A stretch of DNA of 13,168 bases from an uncultured Proteiniphilum sp. (GCF_937873925.1 NZ_CALNAT010000113.1:1-13168), one strand, 5' to 3'. Counted from the first letter of the stretch, positions 1 through 7,150 are shown. Numbers and translations: made by a program. The notes: generated by a model not told the origin, from the sequence alone.

Positions 1-513
1 TTCCGGCAGGGGGCCGAGATAAGTGTCCAGTATCCCCGAAAATCCGTCGAACCAGACGGGGGACAGGCCTCGTGCACTGATAATCCCATCCATATACCCT
101 TTCAACACCTTATCCAGTTCGCTGTGATCATGTGTTTCGGTCCCGTAGTGGAGTCCCCGGTAAGCATCCTCCGGTATTATTCCATATTCATTGATTGTTT
201 CTACCACATCGGCAAAAGACCCCCCTGCTGCAAAATTGAGGTTACCATGCAGACGGGCATATTTTTGCGCCTTATCTTCATAGTTTCTGCGTACAATATA
301 CATTTCTGAGAGATCAAACTCCCCTTTGCCCATACGGATCAGTTCCGATTCCAACATTCCCACACCCGAGAAACTCCAGCAGGTTCCCGAACTGGCCTGA
401 TTCTTTACCGGCGTAATGGGATTCTTCTTTATGACCGAGAAGTTATATGCTCTCTGCGCCGAAATGGTTACTACCGCCAAAAGAAAAATAAAGACCGCAA
501 TCAATCTGTTCAT
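1..513 (-). CDS. Secreted C1B cysteine peptidase (bleomycin hydrolase / aminopeptidase C-like), partial
   Basis: The open frame runs from an ATG at 511-513 to the left edge without a stop, so only the first 171 residues are present. Residues 1-20 form a signal peptide (basic start, hydrophobic run, cleavage near SAQ), so the product should act in the periplasm or outside the cell. The mature protein starts almost at once with the papain-type active-site segment PVKNQASSGTCWSFSG. Gln39 would be the oxyanion-hole residue and Cys45 the nucleophile. The catalytic His and Asn lie in the missing C-terminal half. Such a short N-terminal region before the active site, with the adjacent LSEMYIVRR segment, fits the C1B (PepC / bleomycin hydrolase) branch, which Bacteroidales export. 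The gene is divergent from the membrane protein gene at 902 and unrelated to the PUL. Family assignment is firm; substrate is unknown. Confidence 0.88.
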   Translation of the reverse strand, partial: MNRLIAVFIFLLAVVTISAQRAYNFSVIKKNPITPVKNQASSGTCWSFSGVGMLESELIRMGKGEFDLSEMYIVRRNYEDKAQKYARLHGNLNFAAGGSFADVVETINEYGIIPEDAYRGLHYGTETHDHSELDKVLKGYMDGIISARGLSPVWFDGFSGILDTYLGPLPE

Positions 514-556
514 AATGATATTTATATTGTTATTTAGTAGTTAGTCGATAGTTATT

Positions 557-564
557 CAAATTTA
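557..564 (-). promoter_or_regulatory. Candidate -7 promoter box for the C1B peptidase gene
   Basis: Read on the minus strand, this is TAAATTTG, an exact match to the Bacteroidota -7 consensus TAnnTTTG. It would start transcription near 550, giving a leader of about 37 nt before the ATG at 513. I see no clear TTTG at -33. The box is also part of a small inverted repeat (AATTTAC / GTAAATT around 558-575), so chance resemblance is possible. Confidence 0.4.
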
Positions 565-578
565 CTTCGTAAATTGAG

Positions 579-641
579 ATGTTTTCTGCGCTCGACGTAG
601 TCAAACCAAGTTTTGCCTCTGTACCCGCTTATCGAAAACAT
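579..641. repeat. Imperfect palindromic intergenic element, copy B
   Basis: The outer arms ATGTTTTC (579-586) and GAAAACAT (634-641) are perfect inverted repeats. Inside them are TTTTCTGCGCTCG (582-594) on the left and CGCTTATCGAAAA (626-638) on the right. The same left sequence, and the right one with a single change, recur in the same order in the element at 7234-7292. The centre (about 595-625) differs between copies. The size and repetition suggest a REP-like or MITE-like dispersed element, or a structured RNA element. No transposase is nearby and no target duplication is evident. Confidence 0.7.
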
Positions 642-678
642 TCAATGGTTTTTCCGCAATAATACGAACGCCATGAAT

Positions 679-798
679 GAATAACGTGCAAAGCGCGAAT
701 AACGGCGAAGCCGAATAACAACAGAGTTGAATAATGGCTTAGCCGAATAACGCGTGTAGCAAGCAAATAACAGCCAGGCTGAGTAACGTGCGAAGCAC
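679..798. repeat. Tandem array of seven mini-hairpin units (GAATAAC linker plus variable stem, 3-nt loop)
   Basis: Seven units of 18, 16, 16, 16, 20, 16 and 18 bp follow one another without gaps. Each starts with a near-constant linker (GAATAAC, with GAATAAT, AAATAAC and GAGTAAC variants). Each then has a small inverted repeat around a 3-nt loop: GTGC-AAA-GCGC (686-696), GGC-GAA-GCC (704-712), AAC-AGA-GTT (720-728), GGC-TTA-GCC (736-744), GCGTG-TAG-CAAGC (752-764, one mismatch), AGC-CAG-GCT (772-780) and GTGC-GAA-GCAC (788-798). Stem sequence changes from unit to unit but pairing is kept, and unit length follows stem length exactly. The array sits upstream of both candidate flanking promoters, so whether it is transcribed is unknown. 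No function is assigned. Confidence 0.8.
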
Positions 799-844
799 AA
801 ATATAACGCAAATCGGGGAATTTCTGCTGTTTTTTACGCGGCTA

Positions 845-877
845 TTTCTATAAAAAGTCAAAAAAGAGGTATCTTTA
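845..877 (+). promoter_or_regulatory. Candidate promoter for the membrane protein / RNase H operon
   Basis: TATCTTTA at 870-877 matches seven of the eight positions of TAnnTTTG. TTTC at 845-848, 21 nt upstream, is a weak match to the -33 TTTG box. Transcription would start near 884, about 18 nt before the ATG at 902. The mini-hairpin array would lie outside this transcript. Confidence 0.4.
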
Positions 878-901
878 CGACCTCAAATAAATTATTTTGA
901 T

Positions 902-1357
902 ATGGATGATTTACAGCCTAAAAGGAGAAGAAGCCGCAAGGGACTGAGATGGTTCTTCGGAATATTGATACTTGCCCTCGGGATTTTTGTGTATGTACGT
1001 TACTATTATGTATTTGGAACAGGGGTGAAATCGGGAGAACTGAACTACCTGGTCTACAAGGGGGTCATCTTTAAAACTTATGAGGGGAAACTGATCCAGT
1101 CGGGTTTCCGCGCCGACAAACCCGGTGGTTTACAGTCGAATCAGTTTGATTTCTCGGTAGAAGACGAGGAAATTGCAAAGCGACTGATGGTGTCGGGCGG
1201 CAAGAATGTACAGTTACATTACAAGGAATATTTCGGCGCGTTACCCTGGCGGGGATATACTAAATTTATCGTGGACAGCATCGTCATGATAAAGGAGAAA
1301 CCCGACAATCCGGAACTGGAAGAGGAATTAACTCCCTATATCCTTGAATCGATGTAA
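902..1357 (+). CDS. Small single-pass membrane protein, conserved hypothetical
   Basis: This is a 151-residue protein. Residues 1-16 are strongly basic (KRRRSRK), followed by one hydrophobic helix at about 17-37 and a soluble domain from about 40 to 151. The basic N-terminus predicts a cytoplasmic N-end and a periplasmic C-terminal domain. The soluble part is rich in aromatics and glycines (a YKGVIFKTYEGKL segment, then FDFSV, then LHYKEYFGALPWRG) and looks mainly beta. I know similar short proteins from Bacteroidales genomes, where they are sometimes labelled 6-phosphogluconate dehydrogenase. Nothing here supports that: there is no Rossmann GxGxxG motif and the length is far too short. The stop codon at 1355-1357 overlaps the ribosome binding site of the RNase H gene, so the two genes are cotranscribed and probably translationally coupled. 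Function is unknown. Confidence 0.85.
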   Translation: MDDLQPKRRRSRKGLRWFFGILILALGIFVYVRYYYVFGTGVKSGELNYLVYKGVIFKTYEGKLIQSGFRADKPGGLQSNQFDFSVEDEEIAKRLMVSGGKNVQLHYKEYFGALPWRGYTKFIVDSIVMIKEKPDNPELEEELTPYILESM

Positions 1358-1365
1358 GGAGGAGG
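1357..1365 (+). promoter_or_regulatory. Strong Shine-Dalgarno sequence for the RNase H gene
   Basis: AGGAGGAGG lies directly upstream of TTG ATG, starting on the last base of the preceding stop codon. AGGAGG at 1357-1362 is 6 nt from the ATG at 1369, so that ATG is the preferred start over the in-frame TTG at 1366. So strong a Shine-Dalgarno is uncommon in Bacteroidota and is not seen at the other starts in this window. Confidence 0.65.
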
Positions 1366-1368
1366 TTG

Positions 1369-2001
1369 ATGGCGCGAAAGAAGTTCTATGCCGTTTGGAA
1401 GGGAGTAAAACCGGGAGTCTACAGTTCATGGGAAGATTGTAAGGCACAGGTTTCCGGTTTTGAGAACGCCCTCTACAAATCGTTTCCGAGCCAGGAGGAA
1501 GCTGAAAAGGCTTTCTCCGGAAATCCATGGAAATCCCTGAACAATCAACCCCGGATAAGAGTAAAATCCGGTACCACGCCCAAACCGGCAGAAAAATTCT
1601 TACCGGAAAGCATCGCCGTAGATGCCGCCTGTAGCGGGAATCCCGGCCTGATGGAATACCGCGGCGTATTTGTGGCGGATAGTACGGAGATCTTTCATGT
1701 CGGCCCCATGGAAGAGGGAACGAACAATATCGGCGAATTCCTTGCCATTGTACATGCACTGGCACTGCTGAAAAAGAAAAAAAGCATCATTCCCGTCTAT
1801 TCCGACAGCGTAAATGCCATTAAATGGGTGACAAATAAAAAATGCAATACCAAGCTGGTACAGACTGTGGTAAACAAACCAATCTTTGACCTGATTGAAC
1901 GTGCAGAGATTTGGCTTCGATCCCACAGTTACACCAATCCGATCCTGAAATGGGAAACAAAACTGTGGGGTGAGAACCCTGCCGATTTCGGGAGGAAATG
2001 A
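1369..2001 (+). CDS. Ribonuclease H family protein with N-terminal viroplasmin (hybrid-binding) domain
   Basis: The product is 210 residues from the ATG at 1369. Residues about 3-48 match the caulimovirus viroplasmin / RNase HI hybrid-binding domain (FYAVWKGVKPGVYSSWEDC, then FENALYKSFPSQEEAEKAF), which grips RNA/DNA hybrids. A proline- and lysine-rich linker (about 55-78) leads to the RNase H domain (about 80-210). Its four expected acidic metal ligands are visible: Asp85 in AVDAACSGNPG, Glu123 in NNIGEFLAIVHAL, Asp146 in YSDSVNAI and Asp206 in GENPADFGRK. The enzyme should cut the RNA strand of RNA/DNA hybrids (R-loops, Okazaki primers) in the cytoplasm. This domain order and length are usual for Bacteroidota RNases H. 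It is the second gene of an operon with the membrane protein, and its 3' end converges on the PUL with a 39-bp gap and no obvious terminator. Confidence 0.93.
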   Translation: MARKKFYAVWKGVKPGVYSSWEDCKAQVSGFENALYKSFPSQEEAEKAFSGNPWKSLNNQPRIRVKSGTTPKPAEKFLPESIAVDAACSGNPGLMEYRGVFVADSTEIFHVGPMEEGTNNIGEFLAIVHALALLKKKKSIIPVYSDSVNAIKWVTNKKCNTKLVQTVVNKPIFDLIERAEIWLRSHSYTNPILKWETKLWGENPADFGRK

Positions 2002-2040
2002 CATTCGGGATCCCCCTTCATAATCCAATGCTTGCGCATA

Positions 2041-3474
2041 TCATTTGAACTTTTGATCCGCGGAAATAGTATCTTCCTGAAATAATTCCGGATAATATTT
2101 ACCAATAAGTTTCTGTTCATCTTTTTTTAATTCATATAATTGCCGGGGAGTATCCTGAGGCCGTAATCCCTTTTGATTCAATACGTTCATTAAGCTCCAA
2201 TCTTTGGATGGTTTATCAGGAGAGGGATCGGCAGGCTCCTGAGCCTTCAAGTCATACCGGGTGAAATCAATCACATAGGTTGGCGAACCTTTTTTATGCC
2301 AGTCACGTAAGAGGGCCAAACGAAATTCTTTATTCATAAACCATTTAATTTCGAGGTTGTTATATGAATCTCCCAGCCCGGAACCCCGTTCTTCAAACCG
2401 GTAATTCCAATCATCATTCGATTTATATTGATTCCGCCAGATCGTGCCAAACTCACCGAAAGTTACAAAATGCGTATCAGGCCACCGTTTTTTTGTGTCT
2501 GTGACCCACATTTCCATTGCGTCGCAGATCAAGTCTTTCCCAAATTCATGTACCATTTGTGCTTCCCAGATATTGGTTACCCATCCGAAACCATTCAATT
2601 CAAACCCTTTATCAAAGTGAATGGACTGAGTATGCATTACTTCCCGATGGCCAAGGTCGAGTCCCCAACCTTTATAAGTTTCAATCGGACCTACTCCCCT
2701 GCGGCTATTGTATCCTTCAATCCCGTGTCCTGTTTGTCCGCTACGACGCGCACAGATAAAGTCCATGGTCCACCCATCCAGATTGACACAATCAATAAAA
2801 TCACTTTTCCCTTGTGCCGGTTTACAGAAATGTTCGGTAGAAGGATAAAAGGGATAAGAAGGAGAACCGTCTGCACCACCTCCGTCGATATTATGTTGGC
2901 TCCAAATAACAGCATGGGCTACATGGATATTTTCTTTCTCTGCCAGATATTGTAAGTTGTCGGCAGACAAGAAGCCCCCCATGATTGATTGCGGTCGATA
3001 ACCGTCACCCACTAATTCGGTAATGATCCGGAGTGCTTCCGATATTTCGCGATTCACTCTTTCTCGCGGTAGATACATCGCGGGGAAATATCCGGGGAAA
3101 TAAGTCACCTCATCTCCATATTTTCTTTGGCACTCTACTACATACTGGCGTATTTGCTGGTAATTTTCACGTTCATCTTCCAGTGCATTCATTGTGAATC
3201 CCCATGTTAAACGGCCATCAGGATTGTTTTTGGCAAAGGATTCCCGCAACGAACGTACCCCATCGAGCGTATGCCAGTCTGCTTCGTTGCGGGGATGAAG
3301 TTTTACATCCCGCGAAACTTCCCACGGAGTGGTACGTATCATGATACAAAGTGTCACGAACCGATTCCCATTTAAAGTCAAGGGAACCTGGGTTGTTGAA
3401 ATGTCCGGTTCTTTGGAATATGAAAAAACCGTGTAAGCCGATATTATTATGAATGACAATAGAATTTTTTTCAT
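2041..3474 (-). CDS. Secreted DUF3863-like protein, putative carbohydrate-active enzyme
   Basis: This 477-residue protein has a signal peptide at 1-20 (MKKILLSFIIISAYTVFSYS) and no lipobox, so it is probably periplasmic. Conserved-looking stretches include PWEVSRDVKLHPRNEADWHT (50-69), GRLTWGFTMNALED (87-100), YFPGYFPAMYLPRERVNRE (125-143), GGFLSADNLQYLAEK (166-180) and a Gly/Trp/Tyr-rich core around 191-304. I recall this type as DUF3863 with a C-terminal DUF3864 part, families of unknown function found in Bacteroides polysaccharide loci; this assignment is from memory. Residues 137-220 share spaced identities with residues 145-226 of the lipoprotein encoded at 5331-7019. It is the last PUL gene, 15 bp downstream of the GH2 gene, so it is surely cotranscribed with it. 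A catalytic role on the imported glycan is likely from context, but no active site is proven. Confidence 0.8.
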   Translation of the reverse strand: MKKILLSFIIISAYTVFSYSKEPDISTTQVPLTLNGNRFVTLCIMIRTTPWEVSRDVKLHPRNEADWHTLDGVRSLRESFAKNNPDGRLTWGFTMNALEDERENYQQIRQYVVECQRKYGDEVTYFPGYFPAMYLPRERVNREISEALRIITELVGDGYRPQSIMGGFLSADNLQYLAEKENIHVAHAVIWSQHNIDGGGADGSPSYPFYPSTEHFCKPAQGKSDFIDCVNLDGWTMDFICARRSGQTGHGIEGYNSRRGVGPIETYKGWGLDLGHREVMHTQSIHFDKGFELNGFGWVTNIWEAQMVHEFGKDLICDAMEMWVTDTKKRWPDTHFVTFGEFGTIWRNQYKSNDDWNYRFEERGSGLGDSYNNLEIKWFMNKEFRLALLRDWHKKGSPTYVIDFTRYDLKAQEPADPSPDKPSKDWSLMNVLNQKGLRPQDTPRQLYELKKDEQKLIGKYYPELFQEDTISADQKFK

Positions 3475-3489
3475 GGGAGCGTATCTTTA

Positions 3490-5319
3490 TTATTTTTCTT
3501 TTGTACTGTATATTACAGCTTCATTTATTTGTTTCACTTTACTCAAATCCATCTTTTGTACCTGACGGTCGTAAGTAACCAAGCCGTTTATCTCATGCTC
3601 CACGTCCGTAGTCTGCGTATATACGGCAGCGCTTAGTCCGTAATATCTTACCATTTGTTCCAGTTCGTTGAGCATTAAAATGTAGGTATCCGTCAAGCTC
3701 TCTTTATTCAGCATTATTTCATAAGCGTTGTTGGGTACAGGCCATAAATGCTCCCGTATGAACAAGCCTTTTCCTCCAAACTCACCCAGTGAGGCAGCCC
3801 GTTTATTATCCGGCCGGGGCATTGCTTTTATTTCTATCTTGCCATAATGATGCAGGTCTACAAAATCTCCATTACCCGGATCTCCGTATGCCGGCCGGTA
3901 AGCCGGTGCGTTATTGTATCCTGAATTACCGTTTACTAAACGACTTGAATCATATTTTTTTGTCCAATCCGTAATATCGGTTACATCAAAAGCTCCCCAG
4001 TTTTCATTGAAAGGAATCCACGTCACAATAGACGGTGCATTCATATGTTGGTCGATCATTATTTTCAATTCCTGCCGGAACTGGGTCCGGACAGCAATGG
4101 AATCCACATCGTCCGGTTCCCATAAATTGGGCATATCCTGCCATACGAGCAAACCCAAACGGTCACAATGATAATACCAACGTTGGGATTCTACTTTGAT
4201 GTGTTTGCGTATCATATTAAACCCCGCCTGTTTGGCAAGTGCTATATCATATAACAAAGCCTTATCCGTGGGAGCTGTAAATATGCCGTCGGGCCAGTAG
4301 CCTTGGTCTAAAAGGCCAATCTGGAAAATAAATCTCCCATTCAGCAGTACACGGTTAACGCCATCGATTTTCCCAATCGAGATGGAACGCATTCCGAAAT
4401 AAGAGTCCACTTTATCCGTTACTTTTTCCTGACAATCTTGCAACTCCAATTTTAAATCATACAAGAAAGGATCGTCAGGGCGCCATAAACGGGGATTTTC
4501 AATCGGAATACAAAACGCCTTGTTCGTTGTTCCTTTCGCTGTGGCTATTTCTTTTCCATTGTCTTGGACAATTGCCAGCACATTATAGTCTGGCGCATCG
4601 CTATAGACTGTAACTTTCAGGCGATTATTGTTTAAATCGGGAACCAATTTGATCCGTGATATATATTGTTCTTCCACCGGTTCCAGCCAGACTGTTTGCC
4701 AAATACCGGAAGTAAACGTGTAGTCGCCCCGGGCACCATTTTTTCCGCAAGCCGATTTACCGTCGTTTGGATCATGAGCTCCTACGATAAGGATATTTTC
4801 TCCCGCTTCCAAAAAATCGGTAATATCAAATGTAAAGGCATCATATCCGCCTGTGTGTGTACCTACTTTTTTTCCATTCATAAAAATCGTTGCAATATGG
4901 TCTACAGCCCCAAAATGCAGTAGGACTTTTTTATTATTCCAATCATGGGGAATCGTAAACTTCCGTCGATACCAGAGATTTATCTCTTGGTTACGTCCTA
5001 TTCCGGATAGTTCCGACTCAGGAGGAAATGGCACACGTATTCTCTCGAGATTCACTGGAAATTCCGGGACAATAGTAGCCGATGCGGGATTTATCAATTC
5101 TTCACCACCCATATAATCCCACATACCGTTCAGATTCAACCATTTCGACCGCACCATTTGAGGGCGCGGATATTCAGGTAAAGGGATTTCTGCCTGGATT
5201 GCTTTCTCAGTCCATGGTGTAGGTAAAGTAAAGGATTCTGAACTCTGAGATCTCAATTCAGATACTCCAGCCATTAAAATCAGACAGTATATCCAATATA
5301 TATACTTTGGCTTTTTCAT
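3490..5319 (-). CDS. Glycoside hydrolase family 2 enzyme (beta-galactosidase-like)
   Basis: The protein has 609 residues, with a signal peptide ending near residue 25 (GVSELRSQ). The N-terminal jelly-roll (about 55-212) contains WLNLNGMWDYM, the INLWYRRKFTIP strand and GGYDAFTFDIT. An Ig-like domain (about 215-312) follows, and the TIM barrel spans about 315-600. The GH2 signatures are clear: GFNMIRKHIKVESQRWYYHC (366-385) with LGLLVWQDMP after it, acid/base Glu439 in PFNENWG and nucleophile Glu513 in SLGEFGG. The short three-domain form lacks the extra C-terminal domains of LacZ-type enzymes. The substrate could be a beta-galactoside, beta-glucuronide or a related beta-linked sugar; the sequence does not decide. 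PFNEGWG is what I would expect in this subgroup, so Asn440 after the catalytic Glu is a small deviation. It lies 11 bp after the lipoprotein gene and 15 bp before the DUF3863-like gene, in one operon. Confidence 0.92.
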   Translation of the reverse strand: MKKPKYIYWIYCLILMAGVSELRSQSSESFTLPTPWTEKAIQAEIPLPEYPRPQMVRSKWLNLNGMWDYMGGEELINPASATIVPEFPVNLERIRVPFPPESELSGIGRNQEINLWYRRKFTIPHDWNNKKVLLHFGAVDHIATIFMNGKKVGTHTGGYDAFTFDITDFLEAGENILIVGAHDPNDGKSACGKNGARGDYTFTSGIWQTVWLEPVEEQYISRIKLVPDLNNNRLKVTVYSDAPDYNVLAIVQDNGKEIATAKGTTNKAFCIPIENPRLWRPDDPFLYDLKLELQDCQEKVTDKVDSYFGMRSISIGKIDGVNRVLLNGRFIFQIGLLDQGYWPDGIFTAPTDKALLYDIALAKQAGFNMIRKHIKVESQRWYYHCDRLGLLVWQDMPNLWEPDDVDSIAVRTQFRQELKIMIDQHMNAPSIVTWIPFNENWGAFDVTDITDWTKKYDSSRLVNGNSGYNNAPAYRPAYGDPGNGDFVDLHHYGKIEIKAMPRPDNKRAASLGEFGGKGLFIREHLWPVPNNAYEIMLNKESLTDTYILMLNELEQMVRYYGLSAAVYTQTTDVEHEINGLVTYDRQVQKMDLSKVKQINEAVIYSTKEK

Positions 5320-5330
5320 CTGTAATTCTT

Positions 5331-7019
5331 TTATAGGACATTCTTACAACCCACAACCAGCCTGTTTCCGGAAGGTATTAACCGGAAAACAAATTCGTCT
5401 GATGAGTTTCCTCCTTCAATGGAACCCTTTTCACACATAATTGTATAATCAAAACCACGGAATGTAGCATTTATTTTCTTCGTTTCAAATGAGAGGAATG
5501 GCAATTCCACATCGTTCGCTGTCGTAAGTTCAAGTATCCAGTTCAAGCCTTTTTCCTGTGGCTCACATGATACTTCGAACCGGTCTTCATAAAAAATAAT
5601 GTTGAACGTATTCTCATTTTCGTCTTTACAACTTACTTGCAAAACATCTTTACTGATTTCCTTCACAACAGGATCTTTAAACAGAATTTCTGATCGGCTC
5701 TTATTTTTGTCAACTTTCATAATACGTAAACCGGCTCTTTCATCTGATGTACTCCATATAAATCCGTCCACCACAGGAAGTGTGAAATAGAAAAACTGAT
5801 TACCTTCTCCTGCCTTATCATAATAGGGTGATTTGAATTTTTCATCAAACAGATGGATATCACGGAAACGGAATGATTTACCTTCCCACAGCAAATTCGT
5901 GCGATAATAGCGGCTGTTAAACCAGACACTCTTTCGACCTTCATTACGAATATCAGTAAGTGTCGTGACTGCTGTTGGAGGAGTATGCTTAAATTGCTCT
6001 TTAAACCATTTCCCGGATGTTTCCAGTGTCTCCAGCTTGATTTTACCGGCAATCCTTAAAGAATCAAACAGAGGGAATTGCATTTCGAGTCCTTTTTGCA
6101 TAGCTTTCCAGGTAAAAGAATTCTCCTGTCCTGCCTGTGCATAATTAAATACCAGACAAGGCTGATCTACGATAGATTCCAGGAAGTACTCTACCCATTC
6201 TTTATTCATACCCGACTCCTTATACACCGGTTCAAGCGAAATAACGCCTTGTCTTCTTCTTCCTAATCCTATATCGTACTGATAAATCGGATCACTGCCC
6301 AGCATACGGAATATAGGCACAGGGATCTGTGCTTCTTCTGTTTGTGCAGGCATATATGCATTGGTACGACTGGGATAATATGCCTGGTTCCAATAGCCTC
6401 CCCAAAGGGTATAACCATCTGTTCCGATTTGATCCTTACAATTACATGAGGCTACGATTCCGTATTTTTCGTACATATATGCCAGTGTATACGAATCAAT
6501 AAACCATGACCCAATGGATTTTGGATAGTAACCATATATTTCTTTGAACTTTGTCATGTATACATCCACCAATTGCTCCCTCTCCCGGGAAGTATATCCG
6601 GTCGTAAAAGCGATATTCGCATGCGAGACCCATGAATGTTCGCCCCGCCATTTAATTCCGGCAGCTTCCACATGCGGTTGTGTAATTTCCCACCATGCAC
6701 CCAACTCACAATTAGCTGGAAGCTCTTTTTTCATTAACTCCTGGTATTGAGGGTTGATCAAGGCGTCATATTGAAAAAGGAAAGTTGCCGGAAAATGATA
6801 TTTGTTCACCAGCTTAATTTGTTCCTGTACAGTTTCAAACAACAGCCGGTCCGAGTCTTCCACACGATAATCCGTCTGACGGATAAAATTGATGATGTTA
6901 ATGATCCTCGGAGCATCCGATATATACACATCTGAAACATCTTGATTTGATTTGCTGGTGCAACCCATGCATATCGTACTTAGGAATAATACTATTACTG
7001 TTACTTTTTTCAAGTTCAT
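5331..7019 (-). CDS. Probable lipoprotein of unknown family in the PUL, possible NodB/GH57-like fold
   Basis: The product has 562 residues. The N-terminus (MNLKKVTVIVLFLSTICMGC) is a lipoprotein-like signal with Cys20 as the probable lipidation site, although the -3 residue is Cys rather than Leu. Residues about 35-340 form an alpha/beta domain with PRIINIINFIRQTD, FPATFLFQYDAL, ELGAWWEITQPHVE and a GYYPKSIGSWFIDSYTLAYM segment (163-182). The pattern of a paired-sugar-enzyme barrel, with Asp/Trp/His/Tyr positions at strand ends, suggests a polysaccharide deacetylase (NodB) or GH57-like fold. From about 365 to the end it is strand-rich, probably a beta-sandwich. I do not recognise a named family. 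Part of the first domain aligns with the DUF3863-like protein of this locus. It is the first gene after the structured gap and may have its own promoter. A role in degrading or de-esterifying the target glycan is inferred from context. Confidence 0.78.
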   Translation of the reverse strand: MNLKKVTVIVLFLSTICMGCTSKSNQDVSDVYISDAPRIINIINFIRQTDYRVEDSDRLLFETVQEQIKLVNKYHFPATFLFQYDALINPQYQELMKKELPANCELGAWWEITQPHVEAAGIKWRGEHSWVSHANIAFTTGYTSREREQLVDVYMTKFKEIYGYYPKSIGSWFIDSYTLAYMYEKYGIVASCNCKDQIGTDGYTLWGGYWNQAYYPSRTNAYMPAQTEEAQIPVPIFRMLGSDPIYQYDIGLGRRRQGVISLEPVYKESGMNKEWVEYFLESIVDQPCLVFNYAQAGQENSFTWKAMQKGLEMQFPLFDSLRIAGKIKLETLETSGKWFKEQFKHTPPTAVTTLTDIRNEGRKSVWFNSRYYRTNLLWEGKSFRFRDIHLFDEKFKSPYYDKAGEGNQFFYFTLPVVDGFIWSTSDERAGLRIMKVDKNKSRSEILFKDPVVKEISKDVLQVSCKDENENTFNIIFYEDRFEVSCEPQEKGLNWILELTTANDVELPFLSFETKKINATFRGFDYTIMCEKGSIEGGNSSDEFVFRLIPSGNRLVVGCKNVL

Positions 7020-7089
7020 ACAAATTAGTTAGTTTCACATAGTTGCAAAATACATACGGGGATATCATCCCAGGTAATTATAATATTGG

Positions 7090-7097
7090 CAAAGATA
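7090..7097 (-). promoter_or_regulatory. Candidate internal promoter for the enzyme genes
   Basis: The minus strand reads TATCTTTG here, an exact TAnnTTTG match. Transcription would start near 7083, giving a leader of about 64 nt before the ATG at 7019. That leader contains a small GGGAT-GAT-ATCCC hairpin (7059-7071). There is no convincing -33 TTTG box. If real, the lipoprotein, GH2 and DUF3863-like genes can be expressed apart from susCD. Confidence 0.42.
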
Positions 7098-7150
7098 TAC
7101 AGAGCCGTTATGAAGATTTTGTTTTTTTAATTAATGAAAGTAAGATAATT

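Larger units (their letters stand above)
514..901. other. Divergent gene-free region with repeats
   Basis: No credible gene lies between the two divergent starts at 513 and 902. The stretch contains a candidate promoter box for each flanking gene, one copy of a palindromic element (579-641) and the seven-unit mini-hairpin array (679-798). Between these two, 642-678 is an imperfect inverted repeat (ATTCAATGG near 640-648 against CCATGAAT at 671-678). A 60-codon minus-strand frame covers 629-811, but it is made of the repeat array and has no signs of a protein. Confidence 0.75.

Noticed and set aside
679..798. CRISPR array
   Set aside because: Units are 16-20 bp with linkers of only 7 bp and there are no unique spacers or cas genes nearby.
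629..811. A 60-codon minus-strand open frame in the divergent region
   Set aside because: It is built from the mini-hairpin repeat array, has no ribosome binding site or recognisable protein features, and spans the repeats rather than a gene.
902..1357. 6-phosphogluconate dehydrogenase function for the small membrane protein
   Set aside because: This name is attached to similar proteins in some annotations, but the protein is 151 residues, has a membrane helix and lacks a nucleotide-binding motif.
1366..1368. TTG at 1366 as the RNase H start
   Set aside because: The ATG directly after it has better spacing to AGGAGG and begins the usual MARKKFYAV-type N-terminus.
1328..2028. Minus-strand frames of 142-145 codons opposite the RNase H gene
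   Set aside because: They are antisense to a well-supported RNase H with all four catalytic acids and have no protein-like features.
2002..2040. Intrinsic terminator between the convergent RNase H and DUF3863-like genes
   Set aside because: No stem with a following T-tract is visible in the 39-bp gap on either strand.
2428..2955. A 175-codon plus-strand frame
   Set aside because: It lies wholly inside the DUF3863-like gene on the other strand, which has a signal peptide, operon context and family resemblance; the frame shows none.
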